64,000 nucleotides of DNA, taken from assembly GCA_964525995.1 (NCBI GenBank), contig CAZGIM010000012.1:62001-126000 (forward strand), read 5' to 3'. Positions 9,352 to 17,704 of the stretch are shown here, piece after piece. Source of the stretch: CAIVAT01 sp964525995 (GTDB lineage: Bacteria; Bacteroidota; Bacteroidia; Bacteroidales; FEN-979). Each line of letters starts with the position of its first letter. Within the stretch, counting starts at the first letter, position 1. The position numbers were made by a program, and so were the translations under genes. The notes below the pieces were generated by a model. That model saw only the letters and a program-made list of their open reading frames with translations, did not search any database and was not told where the DNA came from.

Positions 9352-11874
9352 TTATTTAAGATCAAAGAGTTGGTTCAGCGTTTCCAGGTTGAATGATTTT
9401 ACGAGGGCCCGGAGCCGGGATGCCAGGTTGGCATCAAAGGGATCGATCAACCCTATTTTTTCCTCGAGTGCCGCGATATCGCCATCGATCAGCGCATCTT
9501 TGATCTGCTCCGCGACAGCGCTGGGAATTGCGTAAATATCCTCTGCGTTGAGCGGTTCCGATCGCTCCCGGGTGGCGGGAACCTCTTCCTCTTCCAGGCT
9601 GATGAACTTCACATCCAGCCGTTCTGCAATTTTCTCAAATATTTCGTACTCTCTGAAAGGCTTCTTGATGAATTCGTCGGCGCCCGATTCCAGGATGTTC
9701 TGTTTGTCCTCCTCGAAAACGCTCGCCGTCACGGCAATAATATGAACCTCCTTCCCGCCCGGGAGTTCCCGTATATTCCGTATTGCTTCAAAACCATCCA
9801 TGACGGGCATGAACATATCCATCAGGATGAGGTCGGGATTCCAGGATTTGTAAAGATCGATGGCTTCGAGCCCATCTCCTGCCGATTCAATAGCAAATCC
9901 CACTTTGGAGAGCATTTTGGTCAGGAGTTTCCGGTTGGCTTCCTTATCATCCACCACAAGAATGCGGAGCTCTTTCTGCCCCGGTTCAAGTCCGATGACC
10001 TTGTTTTTCCGCTCCCGGAACACCACATTTTTCTGATCGCCCTCGCTGATCTCGATGTAAAACCGGAAAAGGGAACCCTGTCCCACCCTGCTTTTCACTG
10101 ATATGTCACCCCGCATCATGTGTATATATTCCTTGCAGATGGCCAGCCCCAACCCGGTGCCCGATTGGATCTGCTGGCCGCTTCGGGTTTGTTCGAAATG
10201 CTGGAACACCTTACCGATCTCCTCTTCCGCGATCCCGGCACCGGTATCTTCAACCTCCACGTATAACAGGTATTTCCCGGGTGGCGTTGCGACAGTCCAG
10301 GCTCTGAGGATAATGCCTCCCTCGGTGGTAAACTTGACCGCGTTGCTCAACAGGTTGATGATTATCTGTCTGATTTTCCCTTCATCTGCATCGACAATCT
10401 TGGGAACAGTTTCCGCTATTTCGAGCATCAGGTACAGTTTCTTCTCATCGGTTTTTGTGCGGAAGAGGGTGCCGACCTCTTCAAGCAGGCCGGGCAGGTT
10501 AAAGGTGATGCTGTTAAGCTGGATCCTGCCCGCTTCGATTTTCGACATCTCAAGGATGTTGTTGATCAGGGCAAGCAGGTGCTCTCCGCTTGAATTAATG
10601 ATGGCAATATTTTCGCGTTGATCCTCCGAAAGCGTCAGATCCTTTTCCATCAGTTGCGAGAAGCCCAGGATGGCGTTCAGCGGCGTCCTTATTTCGTGCG
10701 ACATATTGGCAAGGAATATACTTTTCGCCTTGTTGGCAAATACCGCTGCCTCTTTTTCAACCTGGAGTTTTTCGATCCGTTTTTGTTCAGAGATATCTTC
10801 AAAGATCCCGATGCCGCCGATAATCCGGTTCTTTTCCGAGAATAATGGTGTGTATATGGCCCGTATGTATGTAGTTACCCCGCTGGTGGTGGAGGTGTAG
10901 TTGCCCGTGAAGGTTGCGGGCTTTCCATGCAACGACTGGTCAAAGGCCTTCAGCATCTCCTTGTCGCGGATCGTGTTGTACAGGTTTTTCCCGAGGATTT
11001 CCTCCTTGTGAAGGCTGAATATTTCCTCATGCCCTTTGTTTACTGTGGATATCGTACCGTCCGGTCCGTAATGAATGAATCCGAATGGTGCGTTGTCGAG
11101 GATCAGGTTCAATTTCTCGTTGGAGATTTGAACTTCACGGGAGGCATTGACCGATTCCAGCTCGCGCAGCCGGATCTTCTCCAGCATCTCATTGAACCGG
11201 TCGTACAGAACTCCGATCTCATCGTCTCCCTCGCGGGTAATCCGGAGTGAATAATCTCCGCTCCGGGAGATCACATCCGTGAATTCAGCAAGCGTTAAAA
11301 TCGGTTTCGAAATAAATCCCTGCAGGTAACTGGTCAGAAAGTAGCTCAGGATGACCAAGATAACCATCACCAACAGCAGTAACCCAACATACTCCCTTAT
11401 CTGACGATCGAGCAGGTCGGTCGAGGCAATCAGGAGGATGGTTCCGAAATTCCGCGACTGGTAATGGATGGGCTCCACCACGAAAAGGTACCTCCCGGTA
11501 TAACCCGATACAATCTTTTGGGGATCGATCACCCCGGGAAAAGTAGTCTTTATTGGGTCGAACCGTGCAACAAGAGAATCCTTCTCATTGAAGAGGAGCG
11601 CTGCTGAAACCTCCGGAACCGATTTGACCTTGCGAAGCACATCAGAAGCGCCTTCAGGATCAGAAAAGGCAAGGGGCGATATACAGTATTCACCGATCAG
11701 CCGTGCGTGGAGGTGCATGCTGTTTTCGAGATCGCCCTTATAGTCCCGGATGCCCCAGGTGATCAGCAGTGAAAATGCAATGAGGATCACAAGAAGCAAA
11801 ACCACCAGAACCAGAAAGATCAATTTGTGTTTTATCGAGAGCCTTGAAATGAACCCTTTGCTGATCCTGATCAT
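9352..11874 (-). CDS. Membrane hybrid kinase: CHASE8-like/HAMP/PAS/HisKA/HATPase/REC
   Basis: This 840-residue inner-membrane protein starts with a membrane helix (about 15-38), a periplasmic domain (40-165), a second helix (167-190) and HAMP (190-245). These are followed by PAS (255-370), HisKA (FLANMSHEIRTPLNAILGF near 395), HATPase (NLLSNAVKF, DTGAGI, GTGLGLAICKEY) and a receiver (640-760; DLILMDMFMPVMDG). The periplasmic part (ARLIGEYCISPLAFSD followed by VLRKVKSVPEVSAALLF) resembles CHASE8, the sensor domain of the diguanylate cyclase YfiN. YfiN is held inactive by periplasmic YfiR in Pseudomonas, and here a YfiR-like gene lies 96 bases upstream. I infer that the YfiR-like protein controls this kinase. 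The CHASE8 match is by eye and should be tested by profile search. Confidence 0.9.
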   Translation of the reverse strand: MIRISKGFISRLSIKHKLIFLVLVVLLLVILIAFSLLITWGIRDYKGDLENSMHLHARLIGEYCISPLAFSDPEGASDVLRKVKSVPEVSAALLFNEKDSLVARFDPIKTTFPGVIDPQKIVSGYTGRYLFVVEPIHYQSRNFGTILLIASTDLLDRQIREYVGLLLLVMVILVILSYFLTSYLQGFISKPILTLAEFTDVISRSGDYSLRITREGDDEIGVLYDRFNEMLEKIRLRELESVNASREVQISNEKLNLILDNAPFGFIHYGPDGTISTVNKGHEEIFSLHKEEILGKNLYNTIRDKEMLKAFDQSLHGKPATFTGNYTSTTSGVTTYIRAIYTPLFSEKNRIIGGIGIFEDISEQKRIEKLQVEKEAAVFANKAKSIFLANMSHEIRTPLNAILGFSQLMEKDLTLSEDQRENIAIINSSGEHLLALINNILEMSKIEAGRIQLNSITFNLPGLLEEVGTLFRTKTDEKKLYLMLEIAETVPKIVDADEGKIRQIIINLLSNAVKFTTEGGIILRAWTVATPPGKYLLYVEVEDTGAGIAEEEIGKVFQHFEQTRSGQQIQSGTGLGLAICKEYIHMMRGDISVKSRVGQGSLFRFYIEISEGDQKNVVFRERKNKVIGLEPGQKELRILVVDDKEANRKLLTKMLSKVGFAIESAGDGLEAIDLYKSWNPDLILMDMFMPVMDGFEAIRNIRELPGGKEVHIIAVTASVFEEDKQNILESGADEFIKKPFREYEIFEKIAERLDVKFISLEEEEVPATRERSEPLNAEDIYAIPSAVAEQIKDALIDGDIAALEEKIGLIDPFDANLASRLRALVKSFNLETLNQLFDLK

Positions 11875-11970
11875 AACCCGGTTAATAGATGATTACCCTA
11901 TGCTGAATTGTTTTAGCAGCATAAAAGTAATCAGAAAACTGGCTTTTTGCACACGAACCGTAAAAAATTC

Positions 11971-12516
11971 TCAGATATTCACCGGATCAACTATCCGGGC
12001 AACACGCAGGAGTCGATAATCAATGTTAAACCCAGTCGATTTCATGGCTTTCTGGTTGATCTCAAACCGGAGTTTCCCGTCCAGGTTAAAAAAATTGATG
12101 AAACATCCGGCGCTGGCATACCCATCCGTATCTCCGACTGTCAGCACAGGTAGTTTTTTTACCCGGTCGAGTATCTTCTCCAGGATAGATTTTTTCATTT
12201 GTGGCAGATAGAGCATCTGACACTCGGTCAACTGACTGATATCACTAAGGTTTACCACCTTAACCACCCGTTCTTTGATCTTATGATTCCGGTAAACATC
12301 GCGGATTACATCCCCGAACTCCGGGTCATCAAGAACCGCGATGACAAACGGACTGGTCGAAGCCGCAGTATTATTCCCGGGCCAGTCGATGAAGAGCGCG
12401 ATCTTTTCGAGCGCCACAGCTTTTAATTCAAATTCGGTAGTTTGTGTATATCCAGTCACGCTGAAGAACAGGATCAGATACCAAATCGCCTGTATTTTAA
12501 CCATTCTGAGAGTCAT
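11971..12516 (-). CDS. YfiR-like periplasmic protein (DUF4154)
   Basis: This 181-residue protein starts with a signal peptide (about 1-24, ending near VTGYTQ) and then carries the DUF4154/YfiR pattern: KAVALEKIALFIDWPG, PFVIAVLDDPEFGDVI, PVLTVGDTDGYASAGCFINFF and LRFEINQKAMKSTGFNIDYRLLRVARIV. In Pseudomonas YfiR is a periplasmic repressor of the CHASE8-HAMP-GGDEF protein YfiN. Here it lies between a TonB-dependent receptor (53 bases upstream) and a CHASE8-like kinase (96 bases downstream), all on the same strand. Cys in TECQMLYL and in SAGCFINFF could form a disulfide. The inferred role is to relay the state of the outer-membrane receptor to the kinase. Confidence 0.88.
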   Translation of the reverse strand: MTLRMVKIQAIWYLILFFSVTGYTQTTEFELKAVALEKIALFIDWPGNNTAASTSPFVIAVLDDPEFGDVIRDVYRNHKIKERVVKVVNLSDISQLTECQMLYLPQMKKSILEKILDRVKKLPVLTVGDTDGYASAGCFINFFNLDGKLRFEINQKAMKSTGFNIDYRLLRVARIVDPVNI

Positions 12517-12569
12517 TTTTCCGATAATCGTTGATCATTTTTCGTAGATCCGGTTGCAGCCAAAGCGCT

Positions 12570-14630
12570 TTATCTGAACGTCAATTTCAGGCCTGCCATA
12601 AAGGAGAAACCCGTGTTGATGAACTGCCATGGCATGGTATACCGGTTATTGGTCAGGTTGTAACACTGGGCAAAACATTCCAGTTCGTATGATTCGCCCC
12701 TGGCAATACGTTGGGCCAGGTAGGCATTGATCAAAATTCCGGGAATGTACTTTGTCCTTGAGGATTTTGATGTACCGTCGTAAAAGCCACCGTTGTACCC
12801 AAGTGTCGGAACGATGGAGAGTCCGAACGGGGCATGGTAATCGAGCCCGCAGTTGACCACGACGGAGGGCGCAAACGGAATTTCGACGTTGTTCTGATCA
12901 GGATTGGAATCGTTTTTAATGTCGGTCATCATATAGGTGGCATTGGCGAACCACGAAAGCGAAGACCCGATTTTTTGCGAAATTTCCACTTCCCCTCCCA
13001 TGGAAGCCGACCGGGTGTTGATCGATTGGGATTGCGAAGGGTTCTGGCTTACGACATTATCCACAATGGCATCGTTAACCAGCGTATAGAACAGTCTCAG
13101 TCCTGCTTTCAGGGTGGGGGTAAAACTGCCTTCCAGTCCGGCATCGATACCGAGGCCGCTTTCCGGCTTCAGTCCGGGATTGGGAAGTTGGCCGTTGCGG
13201 CCGGGCACTTTGAAATCGCTCATGGAGATCGTCCCACTGGTTGATTTGAGGCCCGGTGGCGCAAAGCTGCTCCCGGCGTTGGCATATACTGCAAACATTT
13301 TGCTGATGGTGTAACGGATTCCGGCGCTCCAGAGAAGCCGGTTCCAGGTTCTTTTTGACTGCTCCGGTGACTGGCAGTTTACCAGGGCAATGAGGTTCTG
13401 TACCCAGGCATACCGCAGACCTCCTCTGAGCAGGAGCCCTTTTACCGGTCGCCACTCCTCCTGGGCATATACGCCAACCTGGGAGGAGGTTGCCCGGGTG
13501 CCGTAAATTCTGTAACCAACCAACGGGTCGGTCCAGGTAGTGTAATCGGCGCCCTGGTAATCGGCGCCTACACTCAGTGCGCTCTGCCTCCCGTGCATCC
13601 AGGTCAGCGACAGATCGGCAGGGACGATGAGCTGTGTCACCCCGTTATCTGATTTCAACGTATCGATTACACCGTAAACGCTTTCCTGCCAGGTGCGGTC
13701 GTAGGATCGCAACCCGATATGAGACTGCAGGTGAAGTTTGCGGTTCAACGTAACATCGTACCCCGCGTTCAGTGTCCCGTAATCATTATCATATCCGCGG
13801 TACACCCTTCCCGCGTCTCCCGTATGAAAGGTCTTCTGAAAAAAGATCGTCACTTTCTGGGTCTCATCCTTCCCGGCGAAAAGGGTGATACCACCATAAA
13901 TCTTTGTTTTTTTATACGCCGGATCTTTGTGCATATTCAGCCAGGAGCCCTCGGTTCCGTAATTGGTATAATCAGACATTTCGTAAGTGACGCCGGCAAA
14001 ATAGTTGAATCGACCGATCCGGTTTTGATGGAGAATCTGTCCGTTCAGAGTGTTATACGATCCAAATGAGGTACTGAAGGAGGTCTGCGGTTTCTCGATC
14101 CGGTCCTTCAGGATGAGGTTTACAGTCCCGGTCAGGGGGCTTTGAATCCCGGCAAAATCCTGAGAAAGGTAGTTGGGATAGATCACCGAGGCCGGACCCC
14201 GCTGAACCTCGACACGGTCGATGATATTCAGGTCAAGCGACATGGGATCAATAAAAGCATCAACCGGAAGACCCTGGAGCATATAGGTGCTGTACTTGGG
14301 GCCGATCCCGCCATAGGTTCCCCAGTTGGCATCGTTGCGTGAGAGAACGGTCACGGAAGAGCCCGGAAGAACCGCTATCAGTTCGCACAGGTTCCGGTTT
14401 CCCAAAACGCTTGTTTCGATCGCCCGGGAAGTGACCAGGTCGACTTTTTGCGTTACATTGCTCCCCGACTGCGGCAACTTCGATGGAGTGATTACGACAT
14501 TCATAAACGATTCAAGATCCATCTTGAAGAGTTCGTCGACCGGTTTTTGGTTAATCGTATCCTGGGCGAAATCGGGGGTCGTCCCAAACATAAAGATCAT
14601 TCCGATAAGGATGATAATTTTTATATTCAT
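12570..14630 (-). CDS. TonB-dependent outer-membrane receptor (module A)
   Basis: This is a 686-residue receptor with a signal peptide (1-22, FGTTPDFAQ), a short N-terminal region (ELFKMDLESFMNVVITPSKL), a plug domain (about 45-170; VLPGSSVTVLSRND, DRVEVQRGPASVIYPN, GTVNLILKD) and a beta-barrel ending in aromatic residues (AGLKLTFR). It has no carboxypeptidase-like N-terminal domain, so it is not a SusC protein. The group resembles small-molecule receptors for iron complexes, vitamins or cobamides, but the ligand cannot be read from sequence. It heads the minus-strand run that contains the YfiR-like protein, the kinases and the corrinoid trio. A second receptor of the same broad group is transcribed divergently from 14754. 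Confidence 0.92.
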   Translation of the reverse strand: MNIKIIILIGMIFMFGTTPDFAQDTINQKPVDELFKMDLESFMNVVITPSKLPQSGSNVTQKVDLVTSRAIETSVLGNRNLCELIAVLPGSSVTVLSRNDANWGTYGGIGPKYSTYMLQGLPVDAFIDPMSLDLNIIDRVEVQRGPASVIYPNYLSQDFAGIQSPLTGTVNLILKDRIEKPQTSFSTSFGSYNTLNGQILHQNRIGRFNYFAGVTYEMSDYTNYGTEGSWLNMHKDPAYKKTKIYGGITLFAGKDETQKVTIFFQKTFHTGDAGRVYRGYDNDYGTLNAGYDVTLNRKLHLQSHIGLRSYDRTWQESVYGVIDTLKSDNGVTQLIVPADLSLTWMHGRQSALSVGADYQGADYTTWTDPLVGYRIYGTRATSSQVGVYAQEEWRPVKGLLLRGGLRYAWVQNLIALVNCQSPEQSKRTWNRLLWSAGIRYTISKMFAVYANAGSSFAPPGLKSTSGTISMSDFKVPGRNGQLPNPGLKPESGLGIDAGLEGSFTPTLKAGLRLFYTLVNDAIVDNVVSQNPSQSQSINTRSASMGGEVEISQKIGSSLSWFANATYMMTDIKNDSNPDQNNVEIPFAPSVVVNCGLDYHAPFGLSIVPTLGYNGGFYDGTSKSSRTKYIPGILINAYLAQRIARGESYELECFAQCYNLTNNRYTMPWQFINTGFSFMAGLKLTFR

Positions 14631-14677
14631 ACTGATTTAATTTTTAGGTTCTGAGTAAAATATTCCCTCATTTTACC

Positions 14678-14685
14678 TATATTTG
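14678..14685 (+). promoter_or_regulatory. -7 promoter element for the rightward receptor module
   Basis: TATATTTG fits the Bacteroidota -7 consensus TAnnTTTG. It lies about 70 bases before the ATG at 14754. No clear TTTG was found at the -33 position, so the promoter is only half matched. Confidence 0.4.
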
Positions 14686-14709
14686 ATTGTTTGTAACTGT
14701 CACCACAAA

Positions 14710-14717
14710 CAAATATA
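14710..14717 (-). promoter_or_regulatory. -7 promoter element for the leftward receptor module
   Basis: On the minus strand the bases read TATATTTG, the same -7 motif as the opposing site 25 bases away. It lies about 80 bases before the receptor start at 14630. The two sites face across each other in the 123-base AT-rich gap, so both modules may share control. No good -33 element is visible. Confidence 0.4.
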
Positions 14718-14753
14718 AGCAAAATATCATTTATTTTACATACCTTCCCACTC

Positions 14754-16805
14754 ATGGATGTCATATGGAACAATCAGAATAAACCAAGTTACAGCAGATC
14801 AGCGCTGTTTACTTTTCTGATTTTTGTAAATATTTTCAGTGCCGTATCCCAGAATAAAGATTCGATCGTGGTTGATGATTTGTTGAAACTGTCATTGACG
14901 GAGCTCATGGATGTTAAGGTCACTACCGCGGCAAAAATTTCACAGAACCTGCGAGAGACACCAACCACGGTCAGGGTCATATCGGCCGAACAAATCAGGG
15001 AACGGGGATATTTCACCCTCGAACAGGCGCTGGCAGACCTTCCGGGATTCCAGTTCAGAAACATCAACGGATTCAACACCTACAGCTTTCTGAGAGGCAT
15101 TCCGAACCAGAATAACCTGATCCTGCTGCTGGTTGACGGAATCCAGATCAATGAGCTGAATTCAGGTGGATTTTATGGCGGCGCACAGTTCGACCTGGCC
15201 AATACGGAACGGATTGAGGTCGTATACGGGCCTTCTTCAGCGCTTTATGGAACAAATGCGGTTTCTGGTATCATCAACATTATTACCCGCAAGCCCAAAA
15301 CATCCAATACGGGCCAAATAAGCGGTTCGGTGGGAAATTTTCGCACCAGCAGTCTTGATTTCGGTTACGAATATCTGAACCGGTCAGAAGATGCAGGTTT
15401 CAGGATTTCCGGGATGTACAAGACTTCAGAAAAGGCAGATCTGCGGGAAGCGAAGGGTGATTATAACTGGACAGACAACATGGAGAATTTTGAGGATGAT
15501 TATTCCCTGAATGGATATTTCAAATTCAGAAATTTTTCAGCCGGGATTACCACACAATTAAAGCAATCGTCACGAACCACCAATTACAAAACGATCGGCG
15601 GGAGCTATCTGGACTGTGGAACCTTATGGAACATGTGGTTCTTAAACGGTTTTGCCGAATACAAATTTGATAAAAAGCGAACCTGGTCAAATACGTCGCG
15701 GATATATACCAGGCATTCCAATGTCCTCAACAGTTCGATTGGATATATTCTCAGAGCCGACAGCGTTTCTTCGGGTGATCAGGTCGGATATTACCGACCC
15801 AACTGGCTGATCGGCGTGGAAGATCAGTTCAATTTTTATCCAATCCGGAATCTCTATCTCATTGGAGGTGTCAATTACGAACACGAATCGATCGCTGAGA
15901 CCTTCTCGCTGTCGCACAGTTATAATCAGGATGTCAACCCACCGAAACCCGGCGCTCCTGCCAAAATTGAAAATGACCTGCTGAGTGTTTATCTGCAAGG
16001 GCAGTTTTATTTTCTGAAATACTTCCAGATTCTGGTAAGCGCCCGGCAGGATTTCAGCAGTTATTACAGCCATGTGTTGACTCCCCGCTTTGCGTTGGTG
16101 TTCAATTACAGAAACTTTACGGCAAAAGCCATGTACAGTGAAGCCTACCGTGCTCCGCGTCCGTGGGATTATACCGCAGGCTCCGGGAATCCGGATCTGA
16201 AACCGGAACAAATAAAATCGGGTGAAGTTTACCTTTCCTGGTCACCTTCAAAATATTTCATGATCGAAACCTCGGTATTTCACAACCGGATGTCGCGGGT
16301 TCTGGTCACGGATTATTACGATACGCTGGGAAATTGGAGGTGGATCAATAAGGACGAATTGGTCGCTACCGGGATTGAAGCCGGATGTAATTTTAAAAAA
16401 GACCGGTTCGGATTTTACGGATTTTATACCTATACCGATTCGCGGGACCAAAACGGTGATTTCACGCCGGAGATATCGAAACACGTTGCAAACGCAGGAA
16501 TTTCAGTTAATATTTTTAAAGGACTCACCATACATTTTGGATGTAATTATTACGGGCCACGTATCAATCCCAAGGTGATCGTATCAACAGGAACCAATGT
16601 TATCCAGGATGCTTTTATATTGAACGGCGTCCTCGGATGGTATGACCTGCATGGACTTGACATTCAGCTTATCATGAACAACATTCTGAATACGGAATAT
16701 TACCACCCCTCAAATCAACAACCCGACCGGTATCGTCAGTCCCAGCGTTCGATCCAGTTAAAAGTGACCTGGAAGTTCAAATTCAACCGGATATCCAATG
16801 CCTGA
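14754..16805 (+). CDS. TonB-dependent outer-membrane receptor (module B)
   Basis: This 683-residue receptor has a hydrophobic export segment (about residues 18-33, ending near SAVSQ), a plug domain (TPTTVRVISAEQIRERGY, ALADLPGFQFRNING, ERIEVVYGPSSALYGTNAV, GIINIITRKP) and a barrel ending KVTWKFKFN. The N-terminal DDLLKLSLTELMDVKVTTAAK is typical of receptors that neighbour sensor genes. It has no carboxypeptidase-like domain. The next gene on the strand is a YfiR-like protein and the one after it a membrane sensor kinase, mirroring the module on the other strand. Base composition is more AT-rich than in the kinases nearby. The ligand is unknown. Confidence 0.92.
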   Translation: MDVIWNNQNKPSYSRSALFTFLIFVNIFSAVSQNKDSIVVDDLLKLSLTELMDVKVTTAAKISQNLRETPTTVRVISAEQIRERGYFTLEQALADLPGFQFRNINGFNTYSFLRGIPNQNNLILLLVDGIQINELNSGGFYGGAQFDLANTERIEVVYGPSSALYGTNAVSGIINIITRKPKTSNTGQISGSVGNFRTSSLDFGYEYLNRSEDAGFRISGMYKTSEKADLREAKGDYNWTDNMENFEDDYSLNGYFKFRNFSAGITTQLKQSSRTTNYKTIGGSYLDCGTLWNMWFLNGFAEYKFDKKRTWSNTSRIYTRHSNVLNSSIGYILRADSVSSGDQVGYYRPNWLIGVEDQFNFYPIRNLYLIGGVNYEHESIAETFSLSHSYNQDVNPPKPGAPAKIENDLLSVYLQGQFYFLKYFQILVSARQDFSSYYSHVLTPRFALVFNYRNFTAKAMYSEAYRAPRPWDYTAGSGNPDLKPEQIKSGEVYLSWSPSKYFMIETSVFHNRMSRVLVTDYYDTLGNWRWINKDELVATGIEAGCNFKKDRFGFYGFYTYTDSRDQNGDFTPEISKHVANAGISVNIFKGLTIHFGCNYYGPRINPKVIVSTGTNVIQDAFILNGVLGWYDLHGLDIQLIMNNILNTEYYHPSNQQPDRYRQSQRSIQLKVTWKFKFNRISNA

Positions 16806-16917
16806 AATTCGTAACTCCTGCAAGTGTCAGTGCGAACGATCATTCCCGGACGTGGTACAGATCCGAACCCGTCTTCCGGTAAAACCCTTTCTACTCCAGC
16901 AAAATGGGAAACGCAGG

Positions 16918-17454
16918 ATGTTTACCAATGCATTGCTGGCAGTGGGAATTATTCTGATAAACCTGGTTTCCGGATTGGAAATGTGTAATGCCCAGACTTC
17001 TGAATATTTAGTTAAAGCCAGTTTTATCGATCGTTTTATACGGTTTATAAAGTGGCCGGGCGATTCGCTGCAAACCGATACCACCAAACCGTTCATTATC
17101 CTCGTGCTGGGAAAAAATCAATTCGGTGATAATCTCAACAGGGTATTTGCAAATAACCGCGTCAACGGCCGTAAAGTCACCATAAAATATGCATCTAAAA
17201 TCGATACAACGCAATGTTTCCACCTGATTTTCATTGACGGTTCATTTGCGCGAAACCTGAATTTTATCCTGCAGTACACACGAAGCAAACCGATCATCAC
17301 CATTGGTGATACGGAAGGATTTTGCCAGCGGGGAGTTTTAATAAATTTTTTTATTGAAAACAACCGGGTTCGTTTTGAACTGAACCAGTCAGCATTCCGT
17401 ATTACCAGACTCCAGGTGAGCCATATTTTAATTCAGAGTGCACGGCTGATGTGA
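16918..17454 (+). CDS. YfiR-like periplasmic protein (DUF4154), second copy
   Basis: The frame is open from an ATG at 16798 that overlaps the receptor stop. The ATG at 16918 is preferred because a clean signal peptide follows at once (MFTNALLAVG to MCNAQ), giving 178 residues. The mature part shows the DUF4154 pattern: YLVKASFIDRFIRFIKWPGD, PFIILVLGKNQFGDNL, PIITIGDTEGFCQRGVLINFF, VRFELNQSAFRITRLQVSHILIQSARL. Cys residues in TTQCFHLIF and GFCQRG parallel those of the first copy. It lies between a TonB receptor and an SBP-kinase. By analogy with YfiR, it may bind the periplasmic domain of the following kinase, though that domain is not CHASE8. Confidence 0.85.
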   Translation: MFTNALLAVGIILINLVSGLEMCNAQTSEYLVKASFIDRFIRFIKWPGDSLQTDTTKPFIILVLGKNQFGDNLNRVFANNRVNGRKVTIKYASKIDTTQCFHLIFIDGSFARNLNFILQYTRSKPIITIGDTEGFCQRGVLINFFIENNRVRFELNQSAFRITRLQVSHILIQSARLM

Positions 17455-17704
17455 GTTAAATGACGCCCCTGCCAGAATTCCATCTTACCTGCTCTAAAGG
17501 TGTAATGGATCTCCTGTCGGGAAAATTCGCGTGCAGGATTTCGATGGCATTCCGGTAACAGGTAGGTTAGTACCGGCTGGTTTGTAATATTGGAATTTTT
17601 TCGATCTTTATGCAGTAAATTGACTCTTGATTATGAAGGAATGCACGGGTTGCAGCATCAATGCAACAAATTCTGCCCGAATCCCATCGCTTCTGACCGG
17701 AACG

